This document shows, piece by piece, positions 11,938 to 20,596 of a stretch of DNA of 27,684 bases; positions within the stretch are counted from its first letter, which is position 1, and each line of letters starts with the position of its first letter. The stretch comes from Vicinamibacterales bacterium (GTDB lineage: Bacteria > Acidobacteriota > Vicinamibacteria > Vicinamibacterales > UBA2999). The stretch spans positions 1 through 27,684 of the forward strand of contig JBAZYO010000026.1 in the NCBI GenBank assembly GCA_041659285.1, given 5' to 3'. Position numbers and translations under genes: made by a program. The notes under the pieces are model-generated. The model saw only the letters and a list, made by a program, of their open reading frames with translations, ran no database searches and was not told where the DNA came from.

Positions 11938-12930
11938 ATGAAAATATTCGGCATTCCCATCTTCCCGGATCAGGCATCGACGTTCGCCAAGGACGTCGAC
12001 GCGCTGTATTTCTTCATCATCGCGGTCAGCGCGTTCTTCGCCATCGCCGTGGCGATAGCGGTGATCTACTTCGGCATCCGCTATCGCAAGACGCACGACG
12101 GCGAGATCGGCGCCCGCATCGAGGGCAACCTGCCGCTCGAGCTGCTGTGGAGCGTGATCCCGACGATCATCGCCATGGTGATGTTCGGCTGGGGCGCGTC
12201 GGTGTATTTCCACCTGCGCCGTCCGCCCGCCGAGGCGATGCACATCTACGCGGTGGGCAAGCAGTGGATGTGGAAGTTCCAGCACCTCGAAGGGCAGCGT
12301 GAGATCAACGAACTGCACATCCCCGCGGGCCGGCCGGTCAAGATCACGATCAGCTCCGAGGACGTGCTGCACAGCCTGTTCTTCCCGGCGTTCCGCACCA
12401 AGATGGACGCCATCCCGGGCCGCTACACCGAGCTGTGGTTCGACGCCCAGACGCCCGGCTCGTACCACATCTTCTGCGCCGAGTACTGCGGCACCAACCA
12501 CGCCGGCATGATCGGCACGGTCACGGTGATGGAGCCGGCCCAGTACCAGGCGTGGCTGCAGGGCGGCGGCATGGAAGGGACGCTGGCGCAGCGCGGCGCC
12601 AAGCAGTTCAACGACCTGGCGTGCTCGACCTGCCATCTCGACAGCGGCCAGGGCCGCGGGCCGTCGCTGCACGACATTGTCGGCAAGCCCGTGGAGCTGC
12701 AGGACGGCTCCACCGTGGTGGTGGACGAGGCCTACCTGCGCGAGTCGATCCTGAACTCGCAGGCCAAGGTGGTGAAGGGCTTCCAGCCGCTGATGCCGAC
12801 CTTCCAGGGCCTGATCAGCGAAGAGAACCTGGTCGCCCTCATCGAACACGTCAAGTCACTGTCGCCGAACGCCACGACGGCGCCGGCCACGACACCGGCG
12901 CCGGCCGCACCACCGGCTGAGAAGAAATAA
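11938..12930 (+). CDS. coxB: Cytochrome c oxidase subunit II with fused cytochrome c domain (caa3 type)
   Basis: Subunit II accepts electrons and passes them through CuA to subunit I. The 330-residue protein has two N-terminal membrane helices (about 21-46 and 66-90) and a cupredoxin domain with the full CuA ligand set: His145, Cys180, Glu182, Cys184, His188 and Met191 (CAEYCGTNHAGM). The fused C-terminal cytochrome c domain has CSTCH at 229-233 and Met286 in PLMPTF as sixth ligand. This fusion defines a caa3 oxidase and removes the need for a separate soluble cytochrome c. The last ~25 residues are an Ala/Pro/Thr tail. No cleavable signal peptide is evident; the first helix probably serves as the signal. 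It is followed by coxA after 3 bases. Confidence 0.96.
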   Translation: MKIFGIPIFPDQASTFAKDVDALYFFIIAVSAFFAIAVAIAVIYFGIRYRKTHDGEIGARIEGNLPLELLWSVIPTIIAMVMFGWGASVYFHLRRPPAEAMHIYAVGKQWMWKFQHLEGQREINELHIPAGRPVKITISSEDVLHSLFFPAFRTKMDAIPGRYTELWFDAQTPGSYHIFCAEYCGTNHAGMIGTVTVMEPAQYQAWLQGGGMEGTLAQRGAKQFNDLACSTCHLDSGQGRGPSLHDIVGKPVELQDGSTVVVDEAYLRESILNSQAKVVKGFQPLMPTFQGLISEENLVALIEHVKSLSPNATTAPATTPAPAAPPAEKK

Positions 12931-12933
12931 GCC

Positions 12934-14550
<1,617 letters not shown>

Positions 14551-14558
<8 letters not shown>

Positions 14559-15381
14559 CGCGGTAGTGCACGCTGACGCGCACGGTCACGCGCACGCGGC
14601 CCATCACCCGGCCCTGCAGCACCACTTCGACACGATGGCGCAGCAGAAAGAAGCTGTGGTCGTCGGCATGTGGGTGTTCCTGCTCACCGAAATCCTGTTC
14701 TTCGGCGGCTTGTTCGCGGCCTACATGATCTACCGGATGTGGTACTTCGACGCGTTCGCCGAGGCGAGCCGGTCGCTGGACATCTCCTGGGGCGCCCTCA
14801 ACACCGCGGTCCTGATCGGCAGCTCGCTGACGATGGCGATGGGCGTCCGCAGCGCGCAGACCAACAAGCGGATTGCCACGGTCAACTGGCTGATCCTGAC
14901 GATGGTCCTCGGCTCGGTCTTCCTCGGCGTCAAGGTGATCGAGTACGCCGACAAGTTCGAGCACCACCACGTGCCGGGCTACAACTTCCAGTGGGCGTCG
15001 GCGCACCCCTCGACTTCGCTCGGGGCAGGTGAGGCGCCCGCGGCCGGCGCCGAACACGCCGCACCGGCGGCCGAGGGCGCCGCTGCCGCGGAAGGCGGCC
15101 CCTCGACTGCAGGCCACCGCCAGCTCGCGCTCAACGCCGAGCAGCTGCAGCTGACCACGCAGATCTACTTCAGCCTTTACTTCACGATGACCGGGCTGCA
15201 CGCCCTCCACATGATCATCGGCATCGGCATCATGTGCGTGATCACGTGGATGTCATGGAAGGGCAAGTTCGACGACCACTACTACACACCCGTGGAGATG
15301 GCCGGCCTCTACTGGCACTTCGTGGACATCGTGTGGATCTTCCTGTTCCCGCTGCTCTACCTCGTCGAGAGGCACGTCTAA
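14551..15381 (+). CDS. coxC: Cytochrome c oxidase subunit III, TTG start
   Basis: Subunit III stabilises the oxidase core. The 276-residue product begins at TTG 14551, supported by AAGGAG seven bases upstream and by overlap with the true coxA stop. A His-rich N-terminus (HADAHGHAHAAHHP) precedes helices typical of the heme-copper oxidase subunit III family: MWVFLLTEILFFGGLFAAY, LIGSSLTMAMG, ILTMVLGSVFLGVKVIEY, then YFSLYFTMTGLHALHMIIG and a final pair ending at HFVDIVWIFLFPLLYLVERHV. Between the fourth and fifth helices there is a ~45-residue Ala/Gly/Pro/Glu-rich loop, about residues 151-194. It is longer than usual and coded partly by an interspersed repeat (15006-15030). The stop overlaps the next ATG (TAATG). 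Confidence 0.93.
15006..15108 (+). repeat. Interspersed repeat copies within coxC
   Basis: CCCCTCGACTTCGCTCGGGG at 15006-15025 followed by CAGGT resembles a short interspersed element that I recall from many bacterial genomes. On the reverse strand it reads as the peptide TCPERSRG. Its first ten bases, CCCCTCGACT, recur at 15099-15108. The sequence between encodes Ala-rich filler. The identification as a known repeat family is from memory and not checked. Confidence 0.5.
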
Positions 15382-15686
15382 TGTCTGGACACGTTTCGCC
15401 GGTCAGCCTCTACGTCACCATCTTCCTGGCGCTGATGGTCCTCACGGCTGCGACCGTGTTTGCCGCCTTCGTCGACCTGGGCCAGTTCAACTTCCTGGTC
15501 GCCATGATCATCGCCGTGTTCAAGGCGTCGCTGGTCATCTGGTACTTCATGCACGTGAAGTACGCGAGCCACCTGACCAAGCTGACCGTGTCCACCGGCC
15601 TGTTTTTTCTGGTGATCCTGCTGTCGCTGCTGCTGGTCGACTACGCCTCGAAGGGCTTCTCGGCCATGCTGCCGGCCCTGAAGTAA
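15381..15686 (+). CDS. Cytochrome c oxidase subunit IV, prokaryotic type
   Basis: A 101-residue membrane protein matches the small prokaryotic subunit IV family that packs against subunits I and III. Three hydrophobic helices are visible: residues ~8-28 (LYVTIFLALMVLTAATVFAAF), ~36-55 (FLVAMIIAVFKASLVIWYFMH) and ~68-90 (TGLFFLVILLSLLLVDYA). The segment FKASLVIWYFMHVKY is characteristic of the family. Translation begins at the ATG at 15381, which overlaps the coxC stop by one base. A longer in-frame reading upstream is coxC shadow. It is the last gene of the respiratory operon. Only 7 bases separate its stop from that of the convergent gene, and no clear terminator hairpin with a T-run is seen there. 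Confidence 0.92.
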   Translation: MSGHVSPVSLYVTIFLALMVLTAATVFAAFVDLGQFNFLVAMIIAVFKASLVIWYFMHVKYASHLTKLTVSTGLFFLVILLSLLLVDYASKGFSAMLPALK

Positions 15687-15693
15687 CCGGCCG

Positions 15694-16173
15694 CTACATT
15701 CGCGCAAAGGCATGGAAGCGGGACTCCCCGCTTCCGTCGCCTTCGACTCTCGCCTCGTCCATCTGCACCGCCGAGACCCCGATCTCGGCGAAGGCGCGCA
15801 AGATCCAGCGCCGGTCGAAACGTCCTTCAGGTAAGTCGAGAATCGCGACGGCGTGCGTGGCCTTGGCGGCCATGCGCGCGAGCACACCGCGGGCGTAGTC
15901 AACGTCAGGGAATGATCCAAAGGCGCGGCACACCACCACCTGCCACGGTTGCGCCGGATCGAGCTCGGCCGGCGATCCAGAGACGAATCGGCCGCCGGGC
16001 ATGGTCTCCCGGGCCTCGGCGATCAGGGCGGGGTCGGCGTCCATCCCGCCGACGATGAAGCCGTTGTCATGCAGTGGGAGCAGGAATTCGCCGGCGCCGC
16101 AGGCGACCTCGAAGACCTCGGTGCCGGGCCCGATGTCCAGCGTTTCGGCAACGTATTCGACGAACTCGGGCAA
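15694..16173 (-). CDS. Short class I SAM-dependent methyltransferase
   Basis: The 159-residue protein has a clear SAM-binding motif I, VFEVACGAGEFLLPL, only ~20 residues from its start. An acidic motif II follows (GGMDADP), then a Cys-Arg-containing strand (VVVCRAFGSFPD). The likely start is TTG 16173, four bases after the stop of the upstream gene. An ATG start would lie far inside the preceding gene and give arginine-rich shadow sequence. Class I methyltransferases usually have more residues before motif I, so the N-terminus may be truncated or the start misjudged. The substrate is unknown. It is the last gene of a minus-strand set and converges on the cox operon. Confidence 0.72.
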   Translation of the reverse strand: MPEFVEYVAETLDIGPGTEVFEVACGAGEFLLPLHDNGFIVGGMDADPALIAEARETMPGGRFVSGSPAELDPAQPWQVVVCRAFGSFPDVDYARGVLARMAAKATHAVAILDLPEGRFDRRWILRAFAEIGVSAVQMDEARVEGDGSGESRFHAFARM

Positions 16174-16177
16174 GCAA

Positions 16178-16651
16178 CTACTTCTTGTCGAGCGCGGCGA
16201 CGTCGAGCGCAACGGTGTCGATCTGCACCGAGGCGACCTTGGTGCCGGTCGGCACGCGGAACGGGAACGCGCACTTGTACTCCGGCACCGAGCCGGGATC
16301 GATGATCGCCACCGAGGTGTTGTAGACCTTGCCGGCGGCATCCGTCAGCACCGGCTTCTTGACGATCGTTTCCTTGAAGGCGGGCGTGACCTTGAAGGCC
16401 AGCGTGACAACGGCGAACTCTTCGCCTGCCCGGGCGTTGCCGCGCTGAGAGTTGGTGGTTGGCGGACAATCAACCAGCGGCACGTTCTGGGCCCGCTCGA
16501 CGCCCATCGCGGTGATCTCAAGGCCCTTGTAGTTGGTGGTCTTGGCGGCCTGCTCCGCCCCCGCCATGGCTTCCACCTCCGCCAAGGCTCCGGCGGACAA
16601 GCCGAGAGCCATGGCGAGTGCGGACGCAACGAAGATGTGACGAGCCTTCAC
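16178..16651 (-). CDS. Small exported protein of unknown function
   Basis: The 157-residue product starts at GTG 16651, overlapping the stop of the HD-domain gene upstream (GTGA). It has a signal peptide (HIFVASALAMALGLSAGALA, cleavage probably after ALA). The mature part of ~130 residues looks like a beta-sandwich: YKGLEITAMGVERAQNVP, EEFAVVTLAFKVTP, GKVYNTSVAIIDPG, YKCAFPFRVPTGTKV. This loosely resembles DUF4352-type immunoglobulin-like domains, which occur in bacterial exported proteins. Two cysteines (DCPP and YKCAF) might form a disulfide. The end of the signal peptide is encoded by an interspersed repeat (16571-16605). The product ends DKK, and the methyltransferase follows 4 bases later. 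Function is not recognisable. Confidence 0.75.
   Translation of the reverse strand: MKARHIFVASALAMALGLSAGALAEVEAMAGAEQAAKTTNYKGLEITAMGVERAQNVPLVDCPPTTNSQRGNARAGEEFAVVTLAFKVTPAFKETIVKKPVLTDAAGKVYNTSVAIIDPGSVPEYKCAFPFRVPTGTKVASVQIDTVALDVAALDKK
16571..16605. repeat. Interspersed hairpin repeat coding part of a signal peptide
   Basis: TCCGCC (16578-16583) and GGCGGA (16592-16597) form a stem around AAGGCTCC. Read on the plus strand the element encodes LRQGSGGQA, a peptide I recall as a hallmark of a widespread short repeat family. A relative with longer arms is at 24225-24271. Here it lies inside the gene at 16178-16651 and supplies the signal-peptide cleavage region. Confidence 0.5.
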
Positions 16652-17463
16652 AGCGGCGCGTCTGGGTTCGCCAGCGTGCGCCACATGTGCGCGCTCGGGC
16701 TGTTGTCGTTGCCGAGGCCTTCCTTCGGTGTCTTGAAGTGGCGGCCGATGATGTCTTCGAACGGATCGATCGAGACCTTGGCGTTCGGGTCGAAGGCGTA
16801 GAGGTCGTTCACCGTGACCAGGCGCGGCTCCATGTACCACTTGTGGTTGCGGAGCATCTTGTAGGTCGCCTCGATGTGCGGCGGCGGCGTGTAGTCCTGG
16901 CCGAAGATCCGGTAGTACAGGTCCGGATACTCGTAGCCGGCGTCGGCATCGGCGTAGAACCGCAGGGTCTGGTGGTAGCGAATGCCGAACGCGGACTTCT
17001 CGGGGATGTAGGGCTCGAACAGCTGGGCGCCCCACCAGCCGTGATCGGCCTTCATCAGCGCCTGCGCGCAGTCGTGCAGCAGGCAGGCGAGGATGATTTC
17101 TTCCGACATGCCGGTCTTGAGCGCGCGCGTGGCGCTCTGCAGCACGTGGTTGGCGGGCGCGAAACGGAGCCGGAAGAAATCCTGGAGGGTCGGATTCTTC
17201 GGCATCGGCGCGAGCTTCTTGACGTTGCCGCGAGTGTTGACGAAGACGTTGCCGGCGCCGCGCCGATAGCCGCGCGTTTCGATCTGTGCTTCCAGCTCGG
17301 CGACGGTCGGGAACTTCTCGGCGGCGCCCTGGGCGGCAGCCTGCTGGTCCAGGCTCTCTTCCATCCAGTGCTCAAGGGCGTCGGCCTTGGCCTCCGAACC
17401 CATCAGGCTCACGGCGGCGGTGCCACCGAGGCTGGCGATGAAGGCTCTGCGATCGATCTCCAT
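16648..17463 (-). CDS. Tat-exported HD-domain protein
   Basis: The 271-residue protein begins at ATG 17463, preceded by GGAGGA six bases upstream. It opens with a twin-arginine-like signal (DRRAFIASLGGTAAVSLM). The middle holds an HD-type metal site: His106 (ANHVLQS), His130-Asp131 (LLHDCAQ), His141 (ADHGWWGA) and His164 (IRYHQTLRF), with an Asp near 172. HD proteins include phosphohydrolases and diiron oxygenases of the PhnZ and myo-inositol oxygenase kind. The His141 and His164 spacing fits the latter group, but this is inference. Tat export would suit a protein that folds around its metal in the cytoplasm. The neighbours are an exported helical protein upstream and a small exported protein downstream, overlapping at GTGA. 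The substrate is unknown. Confidence 0.8.
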   Translation of the reverse strand: MEIDRRAFIASLGGTAAVSLMGSEAKADALEHWMEESLDQQAAAQGAAEKFPTVAELEAQIETRGYRRGAGNVFVNTRGNVKKLAPMPKNPTLQDFFRLRFAPANHVLQSATRALKTGMSEEIILACLLHDCAQALMKADHGWWGAQLFEPYIPEKSAFGIRYHQTLRFYADADAGYEYPDLYYRIFGQDYTPPPHIEATYKMLRNHKWYMEPRLVTVNDLYAFDPNAKVSIDPFEDIIGRHFKTPKEGLGNDNSPSAHMWRTLANPDAPL

Positions 17464-17511
17464 GTGTTCCTCCGCCGCAGACAATAGACCCATTGCCCGC
17501 CGGGTTCAACT

Positions 17512-18327
17512 CTATTTCACCCCTTGAGCCTCGAGCGCTGAGAGCCAATTGCCCGCAAACTGACGGGCCGCGTCGGTGGCCGGCCGGCCGGCGCGGAAGC
17601 ACATCTTCCACCCGCGCGGCTTGGCTTCAAGAGCAGGGTCCTGGAAACGCTGGACTTTGTCCTGGGTGACCAGCCTGGCGTCCACGGCGACGTCCTTGCT
17701 GACCTCGAGGAACGCCCGCAGGCGCATGGCCACGAGCGCCCGGGGATCGGCGGGATAAGTGGCCTCGAAGGCCCTGGTCGCGGCGTCATGGGCGCTCACC
17801 TGTTGGGCGCGCTGCTCCTTGAGCATGGTCTCGAGTTCCACCTTCCGGGGCCCCTTTTCCATCTCGGTGAACCGCGCGCGCATGGTTTCGAAGCCCTCCT
17901 CGAGCGTCACCTTCTGCTCCGGCGTAATCGAATCGTCCACGAACTGCTTGCGGAGGGCCTCGACCTGCTGCTCGAATCCCGCCCGCTGCCTGGCCAGCAC
18001 CTGGTCGGCCGTCTGTTCCGCCGGCAGGGGATCGGGCCCGTTGGCTTCACGATGGTCGGCGTAGCGGCGCTTGAACTCGTCGCTTTCGACAAAGGCGCGC
18101 GCGAGCGTGGCGGCGGCATTGACCATGGCGACACGCGCCTGGGGAGGCGCGGCGGTGAAGACCTCGGCCTTGCCGGCCAGCGACAGGGCGCCGGCCATGA
18201 AGGAGTCGAACACCGCCTCCCTGGCGCGCCCTTCGGTGATGCCGAGCTGCGTGGTGAGCGACTGTGCGGTGAGGGTGGCGCCGACGGCCGCGGCCGCGAC
18301 GACGCCGATGATGGCTCTGCGATTCAT
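17512..18327 (-). CDS. Exported helical protein of unknown function
   Basis: The 271-residue product starts with a signal peptide (MNRRAIIGVVAAAAVGATLTAQ). The rest is almost entirely alpha-helical and charged. Residues ~105-195 are rich in Glu, Gln, Lys and Arg with heptad-like spacing (QVLARQRAGFEQQVEALRKQ, EEGFETMRARFTEMEKG), suggesting a coiled coil. No catalytic motif is visible. The C-terminus has a single Cys in KMCFRAGRP. The ATG at 18327 has no obvious Shine-Dalgarno sequence, and the next in-frame upstream region is non-coding, so the start is reasonable but not strong. It leads a minus-strand set with the HD-domain gene, 48 bases downstream. A periplasmic scaffold or chaperone-like role is possible but speculative. 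Confidence 0.75.
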   Translation of the reverse strand: MNRRAIIGVVAAAAVGATLTAQSLTTQLGITEGRAREAVFDSFMAGALSLAGKAEVFTAAPPQARVAMVNAAATLARAFVESDEFKRRYADHREANGPDPLPAEQTADQVLARQRAGFEQQVEALRKQFVDDSITPEQKVTLEEGFETMRARFTEMEKGPRKVELETMLKEQRAQQVSAHDAATRAFEATYPADPRALVAMRLRAFLEVSKDVAVDARLVTQDKVQRFQDPALEAKPRGWKMCFRAGRPATDAARQFAGNWLSALEAQGVK

Positions 18328-18375
18328 GGCAGTAAGAATACCCGCAGCGCGCCGGGATCTATCAGCCGCAAATGA

Positions 18376-18388
18376 CGCGGATTCCGCG
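18376..18388. promoter_or_regulatory. 13-bp dyad upstream of the minus-strand gene set
   Basis: CGCGGA (18376-18381) and TCCGCG (18383-18388) are perfect reverse complements around one central base. The spacing is too short for an RNA hairpin, so a protein-binding operator is more natural. It lies about 50 bases upstream of the ATG at 18327. Confidence 0.3.
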
Positions 18389-18418
18389 GAGTGCAGCAGG
18401 ACTCGATAGCAAGAAGCG

Positions 18419-18440
18419 GGGCGGCACCAAAGTGCCGCCC
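18419..18440 (-). terminator. Terminator-like hairpin after the RNA helicase gene
   Basis: GGGCGGCAC (18419-18427) and GTGCCGCCC (18432-18440) form a perfect 9-bp stem with a 4-nt loop, 8 bases beyond the helicase stop. On the minus strand it is followed by the T-containing CGCTTCTTGC, a weak U-tract. Confidence 0.65.
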
Positions 18441-18448
18441 TTCTGGCA

Positions 18449-20140
18449 CTAGCGGGCGGGTTTGGACTGTACCGTGACTTTGTGGCCGCGGATCTGGGTG
18501 CGCTTCAGGGCGGTGACGACCCGTTCGGCCAGTTCTTCAGGAATCTCCACCAGCGAGTAGTCGTCGTGCACCTTGATGGCGCCGATCACGCCTGACGGGA
18601 TCTTCGCTTCGCCGGCGATGGCGCCCACCAGGTCGGCGGGCCTGATGCTCTCGTCCTTGCCCACGCTGATACGCAGCACCATCATCGGGCCTTCCTCACG
18701 CGGTTCTCGCGAGGGCCGCGGCGCGCGCTGGTAGCCGCGATCGTCACGGGGCGGGCCGTCGTAGCTTCGCGACGACCGGGTGTCGGCCTCTTCCATCACC
18801 GGGACCGCGGCCTTCTCGGCGCCGTCGTTGGCCATCGCCACGGCGGCGGCGGCGATGTCGATCAGTTCGAATTCCTGCGCCAGCGACTCGACCAGTTCCT
18901 TGGTGTCGTCGAGGCCGCCCGCGGCAATGCGCTCGCGGATCGAGTCTTTCGCGGCCTCCAGCCGCCGCTTGCGCAGGTCGGCTTCGGTCGGCAGCTTGCC
19001 GATCTCGACGCGCTGCTTGGTGAGGCGCTCGACGTATTGCAGGAAGCGCTGCTCGCGGGGCGCCGCCAGCGTGATGGCTACGCCTTCGCGCCCGATGCGG
19101 CCGGTGCGGCCAATGCGGTGCACGTAGACTTCGGGAGCCGTCGGCAGGTCGTAGTTGATGACGTGCGAGACGTGATCGATGTCGAGGCCGCGGGCGGCGA
19201 CGTCGGTGGCCACCAGGATGTCGGCCTTCTCGCTGCGGAACAGTTGCATCACGCGGTCGCGCTGCTTCTGCATCATGCCGCCGTGCAGCGCCTGCGCGCC
19301 GTAGCCGTGCGCGTTCAACGTGTCGGTGAGCTCATCCACCTCGAGGCGGGTGCGGCAGAAGATGATCGCCGACTTGGGGCTTTCGAAGTCGAGGATGCGG
19401 CTGAGCGCGCCGGTCTTCTGGCCCTTGCCGACGATGTAGGCGACCTGGCGGACCTGGGGGAGCTTCCCAGCCGCGCGCTTCTCCTGCGCGATCTGCACCT
19501 TCTTGGGGTTCTTGAGGTGCTTGCCGGCAATCGACAGGATCCGCGGCGCGAAGGTCGCCGCAAACAGCGCCGTCTGCCGGGTCGCCGGCGTTTCCGCCAC
19601 GATCGAATCGATGTCTTCCGAGAAGCCCATGTCGAGCATCTCGTCGGCTTCGTCGAGCACGAGCACTTCGACCGCGGCGAGGTTCAGCGTCTGCCGGCGC
19701 AGGTGATCGAGCACGCGTCCCGGCGTGCCGACCACGACTTCCGCCCCGCGGCGAAGCGCGCGGATCTGGTGATCCATCGGCGCGCCGCCGTAGACGGGCA
19801 CCACGTTCAGGTTCGAGCCCTTCGCGTACTTGTGGAGGGCTTCGGCGACCTGCATCGCCAGCTCGCGGGTCGGCACCAGCACCAGCGCGCGGGCCTTGCC
19901 GCGGTTGGTCTTGGTGTCTTCCGACAGCTTGTTGAGCAGCGGCAGCGCGAACGCCGCCGTCTTGCCCGTGCCGGTGGCGGCCTGGCCGAGCATGTCGTTG
20001 CCGGCCAGCAGCACCGGGATGGCTTCACGCTGGATGGGCGTGGGTTCTTCGTAGCCGAGCGCCGAAACGGCGGCCACCAGGGGCGCGGCGAGTCCGAGAG
20101 ATGCGAAACCGGACGTGTCGCCGGCGGTTGGGGTCTTCAT
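18449..20140 (-). CDS. deaD: DEAD-box RNA helicase, DeaD/CsdA type, with DbpA-like RNA-binding tail
   Basis: This ATP-dependent RNA helicase probably helps ribosome assembly or mRNA turnover. The 563-residue protein shows the Q motif (PTPIQ near 34-38), Walker A AATGTGKT at 54-61, PTREL at 90-94, GTPGR at 138-142 and DEAD at 163-166. In the second RecA domain it has a FCRTR segment, ARGLDI and HRIGRTGR. A charged linker rich in Arg, Asp and Pro (residues ~455-490) leads to a DbpA/CsdA-type RNA-binding domain (MMVLRISVGKDESIRPADLVGAI onward). Motif III, normally SAT, reads AAT at 194-196 (FAATFAPR), an unusual change at a residue linking ATP hydrolysis to unwinding. The gene lies 69 bases downstream of the toxin-antitoxin pair on the same strand, with a hairpin between them. 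Confidence 0.93.
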   Translation of the reverse strand: MKTPTAGDTSGFASLGLAAPLVAAVSALGYEEPTPIQREAIPVLLAGNDMLGQAATGTGKTAAFALPLLNKLSEDTKTNRGKARALVLVPTRELAMQVAEALHKYAKGSNLNVVPVYGGAPMDHQIRALRRGAEVVVGTPGRVLDHLRRQTLNLAAVEVLVLDEADEMLDMGFSEDIDSIVAETPATRQTALFAATFAPRILSIAGKHLKNPKKVQIAQEKRAAGKLPQVRQVAYIVGKGQKTGALSRILDFESPKSAIIFCRTRLEVDELTDTLNAHGYGAQALHGGMMQKQRDRVMQLFRSEKADILVATDVAARGLDIDHVSHVINYDLPTAPEVYVHRIGRTGRIGREGVAITLAAPREQRFLQYVERLTKQRVEIGKLPTEADLRKRRLEAAKDSIRERIAAGGLDDTKELVESLAQEFELIDIAAAAVAMANDGAEKAAVPVMEEADTRSSRSYDGPPRDDRGYQRAPRPSREPREEGPMMVLRISVGKDESIRPADLVGAIAGEAKIPSGVIGAIKVHDDYSLVEIPEELAERVVTALKRTQIRGHKVTVQSKPAR

Positions 20141-20163
20141 GTGAGTTGTTCTCTGATTCTGTG

Positions 20164-20184
20164 ACCGATGCGTTACCGATGCGT
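20164..20184. repeat. Tandem direct repeat in the helicase 5' region
   Basis: ACCGATGCGT occurs at 20164-20173 and 20175-20184, an 11-bp period. It lies between the hairpin after the toxin gene and the helicase start, where a promoter or binding site for helicase expression would be expected. Confidence 0.4.
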
Positions 20185-20186
20185 GG

Positions 20187-20208
20187 AGGCAACCCTTTAG
20201 GGTTGCCT
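20187..20208 (-). terminator. Strong hairpin between the toxin and helicase genes
   Basis: AGGCAACCC (20187-20195) and GGGTTGCCT (20200-20208) form a perfect 9-bp stem with a TTTA loop, starting two bases after the toxin stop. On the minus strand no T-run follows, so it may reduce read-through or protect the toxin mRNA end rather than act as a full intrinsic terminator. Confidence 0.5.
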
Positions 20209-20209
20209 G

Positions 20210-20596
20210 TTACTTCTTCTTGCAGTTGTTCTTCAGCCAATCCGCGTAGCCGGCTTCGGTGACTTCACCCGCGGCCAGGGCCAGCGTCTGAATGGTGGCA
20301 TCGACTTCCGATGCGCTGAACGTGTCTCCGTTCCGTTCGAGGAACATGATCGCGATGGTGAAACCCGTCCGCTTGTTTCCATCGACGAACGGATGGTTCT
20401 TCACGACTCCGAACGCGTATGCGGCAGCCAATTCGAAGTTCGTCGGCTGGCCGTAGGCCAGCAGGTTCTCCGGGCGAGCAAGGGCGGAGTCGAGCAGGCC
20501 GCTGTCACGAACCCCAGTGGCGCCACCGAAATCTGCCAGCAGCCGCTCGTGGGTGGCGAGCACCGCCTCCCGAAGCAGCCACACCGGCGCCGTCAT
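20210..20596 (-). CDS. doc: Doc/Fic-family toxin (death-on-curing)
   Basis: The 128-residue protein carries the Fic motif HPFVDGNKRTG starting at His68, with the compact size and all-helical character of Doc toxins. Doc proteins phosphorylate elongation factor Tu and arrest translation; other Fic proteins transfer AMP. The Doc-like form HPFxDGNKRT with short length favours a toxin. The flanking segments LLDSALARPENLLAYG and ELAAAYAFGVVKN are also typical. The ATG at 20596 overlaps the antitoxin stop (ATGA), the usual antitoxin-first order of type II modules. The C-terminus ends in lysines (NNCKKK). No damage is visible, so the toxin could be active and held by its partner. Confidence 0.92.
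   Translation of the reverse strand: MTAPVWLLREAVLATHERLLADFGGATGVRDSGLLDSALARPENLLAYGQPTNFELAAAYAFGVVKNHPFVDGNKRTGFTIAIMFLERNGDTFSASEVDATIQTLALAAGEVTEAGYADWLKNNCKKK

Noticed and set aside
15668..15700. Terminator between the converging subunit IV and methyltransferase genes
   Set aside because: Only a short GCCGG/CCGGC dyad across the stop codon is present, with no T-run on either strand.
19037..20164. A 375-codon plus-strand open frame opposite the RNA helicase
   Set aside because: Shadow frame; the helicase on the minus strand has all core motifs.
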